Source of the DNA: Streptomyces sp. NBC_01471
GTDB taxonomy: Bacteria; Actinomycetota; Actinomycetes; Streptomycetales; Streptomycetaceae
Assembly (NCBI RefSeq): GCF_041438865.1
Contig: NZ_CP109450.1
Location: forward strand, 6,140,501 to 6,204,500
DNA: 64,000 bases
Direction: 5' to 3'
A program made the translations under genes and the position numbers. The stretch's first letter is position 1; each line of letters begins with the position of its first letter. Under the pieces are notes generated by a model that was not told where the DNA came from, did no database searches, and saw nothing but the letters and a program-made list of their open reading frames with translations. Shown here piece after piece: positions 50,084 through 57,669 of this stretch.

Positions 50084-51554
50084 CCCCAAGGGCTTTCTGA
50101 CAACGGGCCGCGAGGTCGCGCAGACCCGCCCCGTCGAGGAGCGGGTGAAGGACTGGAACGAGGTCTACGTTCCCGGATCCCTGCTGCCGATCATCAGCAA
50201 GCAGGCCGGCCGCTGCATGGACTGCGGCATCCCGTTCTGCCACAACGGCTGTCCGCTGGGGAACCTCATCCCCGAGTGGAACGACTACGCGTACCGCGAG
50301 GACTGGTCGGCGGCCTCCGAGCGGCTGCACGCCACCAACAACTTCCCGGAGTTCACCGGACGCCTCTGCCCGGCGCCCTGCGAGTCGGCGTGTGTCCTCG
50401 GCATCAACCAGCCCGCCGTCACCATCAAGAACGTCGAAGTCTCGATCATCGACAAGGCGTGGGACAGCGGCGACGTCACCCCGCAGCCGCCCGAGCGGCT
50501 CTCCGGCAAGACGGTGGCGGTCATCGGCTCCGGCCCGGCGGGTCTCGCCGCCGCCCAGCAGCTGACCCGTGCCGGGCACACGGTCGCCGTCTACGAGCGC
50601 GCGGACCGCATCGGGGGACTGCTCCGGTACGGCATCCCCGCGTTCAAGATGGAGAAGTCCCACATCAACCGGCGCATCGAGCAGATGCGCGCGGAAGGCA
50701 CCAAGTTCCGCACCGAGACGGAGATCGGCCGCGACATCGACGCGGCGAAGCTCCGCCGCAGGTACGACGCGGTGGTCATCGCGGCCGGCGCGACGGTCTC
50801 CCGGGACCTGCCCGTACCGGGCCGCGAGCTGAACGGCATCCACTTCGCGATGGAGTACCTGCCGCTCGCCAACAAGGTGCAGGAGGGTGACCTCACGGTG
50901 GCCCCGATCACCGCCGAGGGCAAGCACGTCGTGGTCATCGGCGGCGGCGACACCGGCGCCGACTGCGTGGGCACCGCGCACCGCCAGGGCGCCGCCTCGG
51001 TCACCCAGCTGGAGATCATGCCCCGCCCCGGTGACGAGCGGAATCCGAGCCAGCCCTGGCCGACCTTCCCGATGCTCTACAAGGTCACCTCCGCGCACGA
51101 GGAGGGCGGCGAGCGCGTCTACGCCGTCTCGACCACGCACTTCGAGGGCTCCGCGCCCGAGGAGGGGGAGACGGTCGGGAACGTCACGTACCTGCACCTC
51201 GCCGAGGTGGAGTTCAAGGACGGCAAGCTGGAGCAGAAGCCGGGCACCGAGCGGCGTATCCCCGCCGAGCTCGTCACCCTGGCCATGGGCTTCACCGGCA
51301 CCGACCAGGCCAACGGCCTCGTCCAGCAGTTCGGCCTGGAGCTCGACGCCCGCGGGAACATCGCCCGTGATGCCGACTTCGCGACCAATGTTCCCGGCGT
51401 GTACGTTGCAGGTGACGCGGGCCGCGGCCAGTCGCTGATCGTCTGGGCGATCGCCGAGGGCCGCTCGGCGGCGCGCGGCGTGGACCGTTTCCTCACGGGC
51501 GCCAGCGAGCTGCACGCCCCGATCAAGCCGACGGACCGGGCACTGACGGTCTGA
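50076..51554 (+). CDS. gltD: Glutamate synthase (NADPH) small subunit
   Basis: Provides electrons from NADPH to GltB. The 492-residue flavoprotein has N-terminal cysteines for 4Fe-4S clusters (C47, C50, C55, C59 in CMDCGIPFCHNGC, then CPAPCESAC), an FAD-binding GSGPAGLAAAQQL and an NADPH-binding GGGDTGADCVGTA, with the closing GDAGRGQSLIVWAI. Start lies within the gltB 3' end, indicating coupling. Length is normal. Confidence 0.97.
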   Translation: MADPKGFLTTGREVAQTRPVEERVKDWNEVYVPGSLLPIISKQAGRCMDCGIPFCHNGCPLGNLIPEWNDYAYREDWSAASERLHATNNFPEFTGRLCPAPCESACVLGINQPAVTIKNVEVSIIDKAWDSGDVTPQPPERLSGKTVAVIGSGPAGLAAAQQLTRAGHTVAVYERADRIGGLLRYGIPAFKMEKSHINRRIEQMRAEGTKFRTETEIGRDIDAAKLRRRYDAVVIAAGATVSRDLPVPGRELNGIHFAMEYLPLANKVQEGDLTVAPITAEGKHVVVIGGGDTGADCVGTAHRQGAASVTQLEIMPRPGDERNPSQPWPTFPMLYKVTSAHEEGGERVYAVSTTHFEGSAPEEGETVGNVTYLHLAEVEFKDGKLEQKPGTERRIPAELVTLAMGFTGTDQANGLVQQFGLELDARGNIARDADFATNVPGVYVAGDAGRGQSLIVWAIAEGRSAARGVDRFLTGASELHAPIKPTDRALTV

Positions 51555-51764
51555 CGGCCCCACAAGAACGTCCCGCACAATGGGGTGCGGAACTGAACGC
51601 GGCGCCTGCCTTGTCCCCGACCGGACACTGGGTGGGCGCCGTGGCGCGTCCGGCCTCCGGGCGGCGGACGACGACAGGGCGGGCGAGGGAGTGGACCAGC
51701 GGGTGAAGCGGATGGATCAGCGGGCGGACCGGGGCGCGGACCGGCGGGCACAGGCGGTGCGGGC

Positions 51765-52352
51765 GTGACGGTACGGATACTGCGGGCCGCCGGGCGGACC
51801 GCCGCGCCCTGGAAGAACGGCGGCGGGGTCACCCGTGAGATCGCGGCCGCGCCGGACGGCGCCGGGATGGACACCTTCGCCTGGCGGGTGAGCCTGGCCG
51901 ATGTCGGTGCCGACGGGCCGTTCTCCGTCTTCCCCGGGGTCACCAGGGTGCTGACGGTGGCGGACGGCGCGGGGATGGAGCTGACGCCCGGGGGAGTCCC
52001 GCTGCGGGCGGACGAGCGGTTCGTGCCGCACCGCTTCGCCGGTGACGTGGCGACGCACGGACGGCTGCTCGACGGCCCCGTCGTGAACTTCAACGTGATG
52101 TACCGCGAGGCGCTCACCGAAGCGCTCACCTCGGTCGTACGCGGCAGACTCACCGTCGGCGTCCCGCCGGACGCCACCGTGCTGGCCGTCGTACTGGACG
52201 GGACCGCGGTCCTGGAGGACTCGGGCGCCGCCCTGGGGCGTTTCGACGCGGCGATGGTGACCGGCGAGTCACCCGGTGTGCTGCGGGCCGACGGCCGCAC
52301 GGCTCTCGTCACCCTGCGGAGCAGGCCGCGGACCGGGCCAGGGAGCAGCTGA
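51765..52352 (+). CDS. HutD/Ves-family cupin protein
   Basis: A 195-residue cupin-type protein. RAAGRTAAPWKNGGGVTREIA and FAWRVSLADVGADGPFS, FPGVTRVL are the HutD/Ves family marks. HutD is often associated with histidine utilisation, where it may modulate the pathway, but no hut genes are seen here. GTG start overlapping the stop of a short upstream frame; no strong ribosome site. The role in this organism is unclear. Confidence 0.87.
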   Translation: MTVRILRAAGRTAAPWKNGGGVTREIAAAPDGAGMDTFAWRVSLADVGADGPFSVFPGVTRVLTVADGAGMELTPGGVPLRADERFVPHRFAGDVATHGRLLDGPVVNFNVMYREALTEALTSVVRGRLTVGVPPDATVLAVVLDGTAVLEDSGAALGRFDAAMVTGESPGVLRADGRTALVTLRSRPRTGPGSS

Positions 52353-52380
52353 ATTCCCTTGCGCCGCAGGGGGGTTGAGG

Positions 52381-52386
52381 CATGAT
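52381..52386 (+). promoter_or_regulatory. Candidate -10 of a leaderless VOC gene promoter
   Basis: CATGAT ends 6 bases before the ATG at 52393 with no ribosome site between; match to TAnnnT is partial. Confidence 0.35.
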
Positions 52387-52392
52387 GCGATC

Positions 52393-52770
52393 ATGACTTC
52401 CTTCGTGCGCCATGTGACGGTCGACTGCGCCGACGCCTATGGGCTCGGCAGCTTCTGGGCCAAGGTCCTCGACATCCCGCTCACCGACGACGACCGGCCC
52501 GGTGACCCCGAGGCGCTGATCCAGGCCACCGGATTCGGGCTGCTCTTCATCCAGGTACCCGAGCCCAAGCAGATCAAGAACCGCTTGCATCTGGACCTCC
52601 AGCCGACGGACCGCACCCGCGAGGAGGAGGTCGAGCGGCTGCTGGCGCTCGGCGCCACACTCGTCGAGGACCACCGCAGGCCCGACGGCCGGGGGTGGGC
52701 GACGCTGGCCGACATCGAGGGCAACGAGTTCTGTGTCGAGCGGAGCACCGCCGAGCGGTCCAGGGGCTGA
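52393..52770 (+). CDS. VOC (glyoxalase/dioxygenase-fold) protein, first
   Basis: A 125-residue single VOC-fold protein: FVRHVTVDCADAYGLGSFWAKVL opens the first beta-alpha-beta unit, RLHLDLQPTDR carries the central HxD, and GWATLADIEGNEFCVER is the typical end. The group (glyoxalase-like Glyoxalase_6) includes many uncharacterised Streptomyces proteins. It faces a second VOC gene in convergent orientation. Confidence 0.88.
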   Translation: MTSFVRHVTVDCADAYGLGSFWAKVLDIPLTDDDRPGDPEALIQATGFGLLFIQVPEPKQIKNRLHLDLQPTDRTREEEVERLLALGATLVEDHRRPDGRGWATLADIEGNEFCVERSTAERSRG

Positions 52771-52881
52771 CCTGCCGCGCTCCGCCTGCCGTGCAGTGGA
52801 CGACGCGGTGGCCGGCCTGTCCTGCCTGCCCGCCCGTCCCGCGTGCAGCCTGTCCTGCGTCCTGCCCGCCTCGCCCTCCGC

Positions 52882-53253
52882 TCAGTGGCGGACCAGGCAG
52901 AAGGGGTGCCCCGCGGGGTCGGCGTAGATGCGCCAGCCCGGTGCGCTGTCGTCGAGCAGATGGGCGCCCGCGTCGAGCACCTCGACCTCCGCCCGGTCGA
53001 GGTCGGGCACGCCGAAGTCCAGGTGGAACTGCTGGGGCCTGGTCGGGTCCGGCCAGGCCGGCGCGCGGTGGTTCTCGGCGCGCTGGAAGGCCAGCACGAG
53101 ACCGGACGCGGTGTGCAGCGTGGACCAGTCGGAGCTGAGCGACCAGCGGGGGTCGGGCCGGTCGACGGTGCCGCCGAGGACCGACCGGTAGAACGCGGCC
53201 AGGTCTGCGGGGTCGGGGCAGTCCAGCACTATGCACTGCAATTCGGCGATCAT
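52882..53253 (-). CDS. VOC (glyoxalase/dioxygenase-fold) protein, second
   Basis: A 123-residue VOC protein (MIAELQCIVLDCPDPADLAAFY, FHLDFGVPDLD, WRIYADPAGHPFCLVRH) related in layout to the one at 52393. Two related small VOC genes head to head at their 3' ends suggest an old duplication with inversion, although the sequences have diverged widely. ATG 53253 lies 7 bases after TAGGAT on the minus strand, suggesting a leaderless transcript. Confidence 0.9.
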   Translation of the reverse strand: MIAELQCIVLDCPDPADLAAFYRSVLGGTVDRPDPRWSLSSDWSTLHTASGLVLAFQRAENHRAPAWPDPTRPQQFHLDFGVPDLDRAEVEVLDAGAHLLDDSAPGWRIYADPAGHPFCLVRH

Positions 53254-53557
53254 GCCCGGAATCCTAGGCTGCGGGCCGGCGCGCCCCGGAGGGGGAGGGG
53301 CGTCCCGGCCGCCCCGGGCGCGGGTGAACGTCAATCGAACAGTGCCGGGACTCCTTCATCCGTCCGGTTCACGGTCCGGGGACCGATCTGCCTTCCGCCG
53401 GCTTCCCGGGCGTTCCCGTGCACCGGGGCAACTGCTCTTCCGGCCCAGGCGAGTTGACCGCCCGTGGCGATCCGCCCGGGGCGGAACCACCGGTCGGAGG
53501 GGTGAACGGAGATCATTCGTGACCCGGTGCGTCCAGACATCCGGGCGACAAGCGTGC
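53254..53557. other. Intergenic region between VOC gene and cold-shock promoter
   Basis: No gene is supported. Several short GC-rich inverted repeats occur (for example ACCGGTCGG and CCGCCCGGGGCGG), without clear role. Confidence 0.4.
53261..53266 (-). promoter_or_regulatory. Candidate -10 of a leaderless VOC gene promoter
   Basis: TAGGAT (minus strand) ends 7 bases before the ATG at 53253; good match to TAnnnT. Confidence 0.5.
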
Positions 53558-53727
53558 TAGGCTGACCTTGTTGCAGTTTTGGTACCCATGAACTTTATGT
53601 GCGCCTGACGGGAATGCTCCGACAGGCGCATTATTGTTTTCCGGCTTTCTCCGGATGGGGTTCAATGCGGCGACGCGGAATTCGTAAAGTGCGAATTTCC
53701 GGCACTGCACCTGTTGAGGAGAATGTT
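53558..53727 (+). promoter_or_regulatory. Cold-shock gene promoter and structured leader
   Basis: A -10-like TAGGCT (53558-53563) would start a leader of about 160 bases, unusually AT-rich for this genome. It holds a six-codon frame MNFMCA (53588-53608), a hairpin with a T-rich tail (53600-53640), and further small stems before the AGGAG ribosome site at 53717-53721. Long leaders that sense temperature are known for cspA-type genes in other bacteria. Confidence 0.6.
53600..53640 (+). terminator. Terminator-like hairpin inside the cold-shock leader
   Basis: TGCGCCTG-n15-CAGGCGCA followed at once by TTATTGTTTT. Such a T-rich tail is exceptional here and points to attenuation or to a small released RNA. 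The 5' arm overlaps the end of a six-codon frame. Confidence 0.6.
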
Positions 53728-53931
53728 ATGGCCACCGGTACCGTGAAGTGGTTCAACTCGGAAAAGGGCTTCGGCTTCATCGAGCAGGACGGCGGCGGCG
53801 CCGACGTCTTCGCCCACTACTCGAACATCGCCACCCAGGGCTTCCGTGAGCTCCAGGAGGGCCAGAAGGTCTCCTTCGACGTCACGCAGGGCCAGAAGGG
53901 CCCGCAGGCGGAGAACATCGTCCCGGCCTAA
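53728..53931 (+). CDS. Cold-shock protein, CspA family
   Basis: A 67-residue single cold-shock domain, an RNA chaperone that melts secondary structure. MATGTVKWFNSEKGFGFIEQ contains RNP1 (KGFGFI) and VFAHYSNI contains RNP2; the end KGPQAENIVPA is typical of actinobacterial members. Strong ribosome site AGGAG. It lies upstream of a DEAD-box helicase, a pairing that suggests a shared role in RNA remodelling, though a strong hairpin separates the two. Confidence 0.96.
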   Translation: MATGTVKWFNSEKGFGFIEQDGGGADVFAHYSNIATQGFRELQEGQKVSFDVTQGQKGPQAENIVPA

Positions 53932-53954
53932 TTGTCGGACGCGTACCTCGCTGA

Positions 53955-53990
53955 CCGGGGCCCGCACCTCCAAGGTGCGGGTCCCGGTTT
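53955..53990 (+). terminator. Hairpin between cold-shock gene and helicase gene
   Basis: CCGGGGCCCGCACCT-CCA-AGGTGCGGGTCCCGG gives a 15-bp stem with one G-U pair, followed by TTT. It probably terminates most cold-shock transcripts; readthrough into the helicase gene 39 bases later is possible. Confidence 0.88.
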
Positions 53991-54026
53991 GTGCTGTCCT
54001 ACATCCGGCAGGAAGGCTTGAACCGC

Positions 54027-55598
54027 ATGACCCGCTCCGCTGAACGCCCGGCACGCCCCGCACGCACCAGTCCGCCGAGGGGCCGAGGCAAGGCCCCCGC
54101 AAAGTCTCCGGCCCGCAAGGCAGCTCCCAGGCCTGCCGAATTCACGCTGCCGGACACCATCACCCCCGCGCTGCCCGCCGTCGAGGCCTTCGCCGAGCTG
54201 GACATGCCCGCCGCACTCCTGAAGACCCTCGCGGCCCAGGGTGTGACCGACCCCTTCCCGATCCAGGCAGCGACCCTGCCGAACTCCCTCGCGGGCCGCG
54301 ACCTGCTGGGCCGCGGCCGCACCGGCTCCGGCAAGACGCTCGCGTTCGGGCTCGCGATGCTGGCCCGTGTCGCGGGCCGCCGGGCCGAGCCGAAGGCGCC
54401 GCTTGCTCTCGTGCTGGTGCCCACGCGCGAGCTCGCGCAGCAGGTCACCGACGCGCTGACGCCGTACGCCACCTCGGTCCAGCTGCGGCTGACCACCGTC
54501 GTCGGCGGGATGTCGATCTCCAAGCAGTCCGGGGCGCTGCGGCGCGGCGCCGAGGTGCTGGTCGCCACCCCGGGACGGCTCAAGGACCTCATCGAGCGCG
54601 GCGACTGCCGCCTCGACCAGGTCGGCATCACCGTGCTCGACGAGGCCGACCAGATGGCCGACATGGGGTTCATGCCGCAGGTCACCGCCCTGCTCAAGCA
54701 GGTCGAGCCCGGCGGTCAGCGGATGCTGTTCTCGGCGACCCTGGACAAGAACATCGACCGGCTGGTCAAGATGTTCCTGACCGACCCGGTCGTGCACTCG
54801 GTGGACCCGTCGGCGGGCGCGGTGACCACGATGGACCACCACGTGCTCTACGTCGCCGACGAGACCGACAAGAAGGCCGTCACCACGCGCATCGCGGCCC
54901 GCGACGGCCGGGTGATCCTCTTCCTGGACACCAAGCGGTCCGTCGACCGCCTGGTGAAGCGGCTGCTCGCCAGCGGTGTACGGGCGGGCGGGCTGCACGG
55001 CGGCCGCTCCCAGCCGCAGCGCAACCGCACCCTCGACCAGTTCAAGAACGGCCAGGTCACCGCGTTGGTCGCGACCAACGTCGCGGCGCGCGGCATCCAC
55101 ATCGACGACCTCGACCTGGTCGTGAACGTGGACCCGCCCACCGACCACAAGGACTACGTCCACCGCGGCGGCCGCACGGCGCGGGCCGGCGAGTCGGGCA
55201 GCGTCGTCACGCTCGTGCTCCCGGAGCAGAAGCGCGAGATGACCCGCCTGATGTCGGACGCGGGCATCACGCCCAGGACCGCCCGGGTCAGGTCGAGCGA
55301 CGAAGAGCTGACCCGGATCACCGGGGCGCAGGAGCCCTCCGGCGTGGCGATCGTCATCGACGTACCGCAGCAGGCCACCGCACCGCAGCGGCGTTCCAGG
55401 CCCGGCAGGCCCGCGACCGGGGCTGTCGCCCCGTCCGGGCAGGGCCGCGGGGGCCGCGGCCGACGTGGTGGCCAGGGCCGTGGAGGTCAGGGTCAGGGCG
55501 GCGGCCAGGGTGGTCAGGGCCGTGGCGGCGCCGGCCGTGGTGCCGGCGGCGGCGGTCAGAGCCGTGGCGGCCAGGGCGGCCGCAGGGCCGCTGCCTGA
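54027..55598 (+). CDS. DEAD-box ATP-dependent RNA helicase with Gly/Arg-rich tail
   Basis: A 523-residue helicase of the RhlE/CsdA type. Motif I is GRTGSGKT, Ia PTRELAQQ, II DEAD in VLDEADQMADMGF, III SAT, and motif VI HRGGRTARAG. The basic Pro/Ala-rich N terminus (~45 residues) precedes the core. The last ~50 residues are repeats of Gly-Gly-Gln/Arg (RGGQGRGGQGQGGG), an RGG-like RNA-binding and phase-separating tail. ATG 54027 has AGGAAGG upstream. Likely unwinds structured RNA, for instance at low temperature beside the cold-shock gene. Confidence 0.94.
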   Translation: MTRSAERPARPARTSPPRGRGKAPAKSPARKAAPRPAEFTLPDTITPALPAVEAFAELDMPAALLKTLAAQGVTDPFPIQAATLPNSLAGRDLLGRGRTGSGKTLAFGLAMLARVAGRRAEPKAPLALVLVPTRELAQQVTDALTPYATSVQLRLTTVVGGMSISKQSGALRRGAEVLVATPGRLKDLIERGDCRLDQVGITVLDEADQMADMGFMPQVTALLKQVEPGGQRMLFSATLDKNIDRLVKMFLTDPVVHSVDPSAGAVTTMDHHVLYVADETDKKAVTTRIAARDGRVILFLDTKRSVDRLVKRLLASGVRAGGLHGGRSQPQRNRTLDQFKNGQVTALVATNVAARGIHIDDLDLVVNVDPPTDHKDYVHRGGRTARAGESGSVVTLVLPEQKREMTRLMSDAGITPRTARVRSSDEELTRITGAQEPSGVAIVIDVPQQATAPQRRSRPGRPATGAVAPSGQGRGGRGRRGGQGRGGQGQGGGQGGQGRGGAGRGAGGGGQSRGGQGGRRAAA

Positions 55599-55615
55599 CG
55601 TACGGCAGTGTGTGA

Positions 55616-55642
55616 CCGGGCCCCTCCGCGGAGCGGGCCCGG
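55616..55642. terminator. Strong hairpin after the helicase gene
   Basis: CCGGGCCC-CTCCGCGGAG-C-GGGCCCGG: an outer 8-bp stem and an inner 4-bp stem with one bulged base. It lies between convergent genes and can serve both. Confidence 0.85.
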
Positions 55643-55669
55643 CGCCAGGCCCCCGACCCGCGGAACGCG

Positions 55670-56560
55670 CTAGGTGTCGCAGTCGAGGACCGTGTGGCAG
55701 AGCCCGCAGCGTGCCCGCACCCGGCCCCTGACCGGTACCCGGATCCGCTGATGGCAGGTCGGGCAGGCGAAACTGACGCGCGGTCCGTCCGCCGTCTGCT
55801 CGAAGGCGTACGGCAGGCCCGGAGGGGTACGCCCGCCGTGTTCCAGCGCGGACCTGCGGTGCTTCGCATAGGCCCGCCGCCCGGCCCAGCCCGCCGCGGT
55901 CAGCGGCGGGCGGCTGCCGTCCTGAGCGGCCCGGGCACGCCCCTTGGTGTAGGCCGTGTACGCCTGCGGACTGGTGAACCAGATCGACGGGTCCTCGTCG
56001 AAGAGCAGCGCCCGCTTGGCCAGGACGTACCCGAACTCCTCCGGGGTGAGATAGCCGAGCTTCTGGCTGGACAGCTTGTCCTCCCGGAAGGCGTCCAGCA
56101 GCAGCCAGCCCGCCCCGAGATAGGTCGTCGCGGTGTCGGTGAGGATCTCGTTGTCCCGGGTCCCCGCGAAGCCGAGGCCGAGCCGGTGCAACAGCACGTG
56201 CATGACCTCATGGGCGAGAGCTGCCCCGATGTCGCCCCGGTGAGTACGGAAGCGGTCGTTCAGCTCGATGAAGTACTCCGGCCCTGCGGTCAGTTCGACC
56301 GCCGCCGCGTGCTCCATCTCGCGGAAGCCGACAATCATCCGGGCCTCGGGCAGCCGCAGGTGGTGGACCAGCGCACGGGCCACCCGCTGGGCGCCCAGAT
56401 GCAGATCGTCCAGGTCGGTGAAGGCGACATCGGCGGGGGCGACGCTCGGCGCGTAGCTGAGGACGCCGTCGTACGAGAGGCGCCTGTGGAGCGCCGTGAT
56501 CGCCGCCTGCACGGTCTCCAGATGCGGAAAGCCGTGTACGACCTCGCTGTCGTCCGTCAC
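55670..56560 (-). CDS. Zinc metallopeptidase-like protein with C-terminal zinc ribbon
   Basis: A 296-residue soluble protein. HEVMH at 117-121 is a zincin-type metal and catalytic motif, followed by LLHRLGLGF; TRDNEILTDTATTYLG may provide the third ligand. The C terminus is a four-cysteine zinc ribbon, CPTCHQRIRVP...CGLC. There is no signal peptide or membrane segment, so a cytoplasmic protease or metal-dependent protein is likely. The family is not one I can name with certainty. GTG 56560 lies 6 bases after TAGAGT, so probably leaderless. Confidence 0.82.
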   Translation of the reverse strand: MTDDSEVVHGFPHLETVQAAITALHRRLSYDGVLSYAPSVAPADVAFTDLDDLHLGAQRVARALVHHLRLPEARMIVGFREMEHAAAVELTAGPEYFIELNDRFRTHRGDIGAALAHEVMHVLLHRLGLGFAGTRDNEILTDTATTYLGAGWLLLDAFREDKLSSQKLGYLTPEEFGYVLAKRALLFDEDPSIWFTSPQAYTAYTKGRARAAQDGSRPPLTAAGWAGRRAYAKHRRSALEHGGRTPPGLPYAFEQTADGPRVSFACPTCHQRIRVPVRGRVRARCGLCHTVLDCDT

Positions 56561-56566
56561 GCATCC

Positions 56567-56572
56567 ACTCTA
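56567..56572 (-). promoter_or_regulatory. Candidate -10 of a leaderless metallopeptidase-like gene promoter
   Basis: TAGAGT (minus strand) ends 6 bases before the GTG at 56560, with no ribosome site. Confidence 0.5.
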
Positions 56573-56693
56573 CGGCCGGGCGGAAACCCCGGACAGCGGC
56601 CATTGTCGTGGGAGGAGCCCTTTCCGGACGATGGGACCAGGTCCTGTCCGGACAGGGCTTGAGGACCCCTCAGCCCCCACGAGAGGAAGCCCG

Positions 56694-57476
56694 TTGAACC
56701 AGCCAGTGCGCACCATCGGACGATGCGCGGCCATCGGCGCCGCCGTACTCGCCGTCCTCAGCCTCCAGCCCGCCCCGGCCTCGGCCACCGCCCCCGAACC
56801 CGTCGTCGGAGGCACCCGGGTGGCGGAGGGTCAGTACCCCTTTATGGTGCATCTCTCCCAGGGATGCGGCGGCGCCCTCTACGCCAAGGACATCGTCCTC
56901 ACCGCGGCCCACTGCGTGTCCGGCTCCGGGGCCAACACCTCGATCACCGCCACCGCGGGCTCCGTCGACCTCCAGAGCCCGCAAGCCGTCCACATCAAGT
57001 CCACCCAGGTCGTCCAGGCCCCCGGTTACGACGGCAAGGGCAAGGACTGGGCGCTGGTCAAACTGGCCACGCCCTTCGACCTGCCGACCCTGCCCACCGT
57101 CACCAGTACGGCGTACGACAAGGGAACCTTCACCATCGCGGGCTGGGGCTCGACGAGCGAGGACGGCGCCCAGCAGCGCTATCTGCGGCAGGCGACCGTC
57201 CCGTACGTGTCCGACGCGCAGTGCGGGGAGGCGTACGGAACGCAGTTCAACGCCGGTGACGAGATCTGCGCCGGAGACGTCGACAAGGGCGGCGTCGACA
57301 CCTGCCAGGGCGACTCGGGTGGCCCGATGTTCCGCAAGGACGACCAGGGCGCCTGGATCCAGGTCGGCATCGTGAGCTACGGCCAGGGCTGCGCCGAGCC
57401 GGGCTACCCGGGTGTGTACAGCCAGGTGTCCGCCCTCTCGGCGGACATCAAGTCGGCCGCGGCCGCGCTGCACTGA
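56694..57476 (+). CDS. Secreted trypsin-like serine protease
   Basis: Closely resembles the S. griseus trypsin that I recall. The 260-residue preproprotein has a signal peptide (to ~ASA, residue 31), a very short propeptide and a mature start VVGG at 37-40. The catalytic His is in LTAAHC, the Asp in DWALVKL, the Ser in TCQGDSGGPM, and the S1 aspartate precedes it in GGVDTCQGD, giving Lys/Arg specificity. Three disulphide pairs are expected. TTG start after GAGAGGAAG; GTG at 56706 is the alternative. It lies beside the GH101 gene. Confidence 0.93.
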   Translation: MNQPVRTIGRCAAIGAAVLAVLSLQPAPASATAPEPVVGGTRVAEGQYPFMVHLSQGCGGALYAKDIVLTAAHCVSGSGANTSITATAGSVDLQSPQAVHIKSTQVVQAPGYDGKGKDWALVKLATPFDLPTLPTVTSTAYDKGTFTIAGWGSTSEDGAQQRYLRQATVPYVSDAQCGEAYGTQFNAGDEICAGDVDKGGVDTCQGDSGGPMFRKDDQGAWIQVGIVSYGQGCAEPGYPGVYSQVSALSADIKSAAAALH

Positions 57477-57594
57477 GGCCGTGTCGGGCGCCCGGCGCAC
57501 GAGCCGGGTAAAAGGCCGGTCAAGCCGGTCGGACGAAGGGGCGCGGGCCCCGGGCAAAGCGCCGGATTTCGCTTTAGTCCAAGACCTGTCCCTC

Positions 57595-57604
57595 CTTTGT
57601 CCAT
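57595..57604 (+). promoter_or_regulatory. Motif CTTTGTCCAT upstream of the GH101 gene
   Basis: The same ten bases occur on the minus strand at 62643-62652 upstream of the GH35 gene. Position 66 bases before the GH101 start and next to a -10-like TAGGCT (57604-57609) suggests a regulatory site for the adjacent AraC-type protein. Confidence 0.45.
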
Positions 57605-57669
57605 AGGCTCACACGCCCCGCCCCTCCATCGTGACGTGCACGGATGATCGTCGCGATGGAGGAGCGAGC

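Noticed and set aside
45140..50089. A very long open frame antisense to the gltB gene (over 1600 codons)
   Set aside because: It mirrors gltB and arises from extreme GC bias at third positions. It has no ribosome site, no recognisable domain and Val/Gly/Asp/Arg-rich composition typical of shadow frames.
51580..51768. 62-codon frame before the HutD-family gene, rich in Arg/Asp, ending in a GTGA overlap
   Set aside because: The overlap is suggestive, but there is no ribosome site, the composition looks like repetitive GC-rich spacer, and I know no homologue. Not annotated as a gene.
52815..52858. Direct repeat GCCTGTCCTGC (two copies) between the VOC genes
   Set aside because: Short, in a low-complexity CCTGCC-rich spacer between convergent genes; no insertion or attachment-site features.
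57575..57590. AGTCCAAGACCTG upstream of GH101 as a DasR-type site
   Set aside because: It recalls the GGTCTAGACC core of DasR sites but the spacing between half-sites is one base too long and the outer bases do not match.
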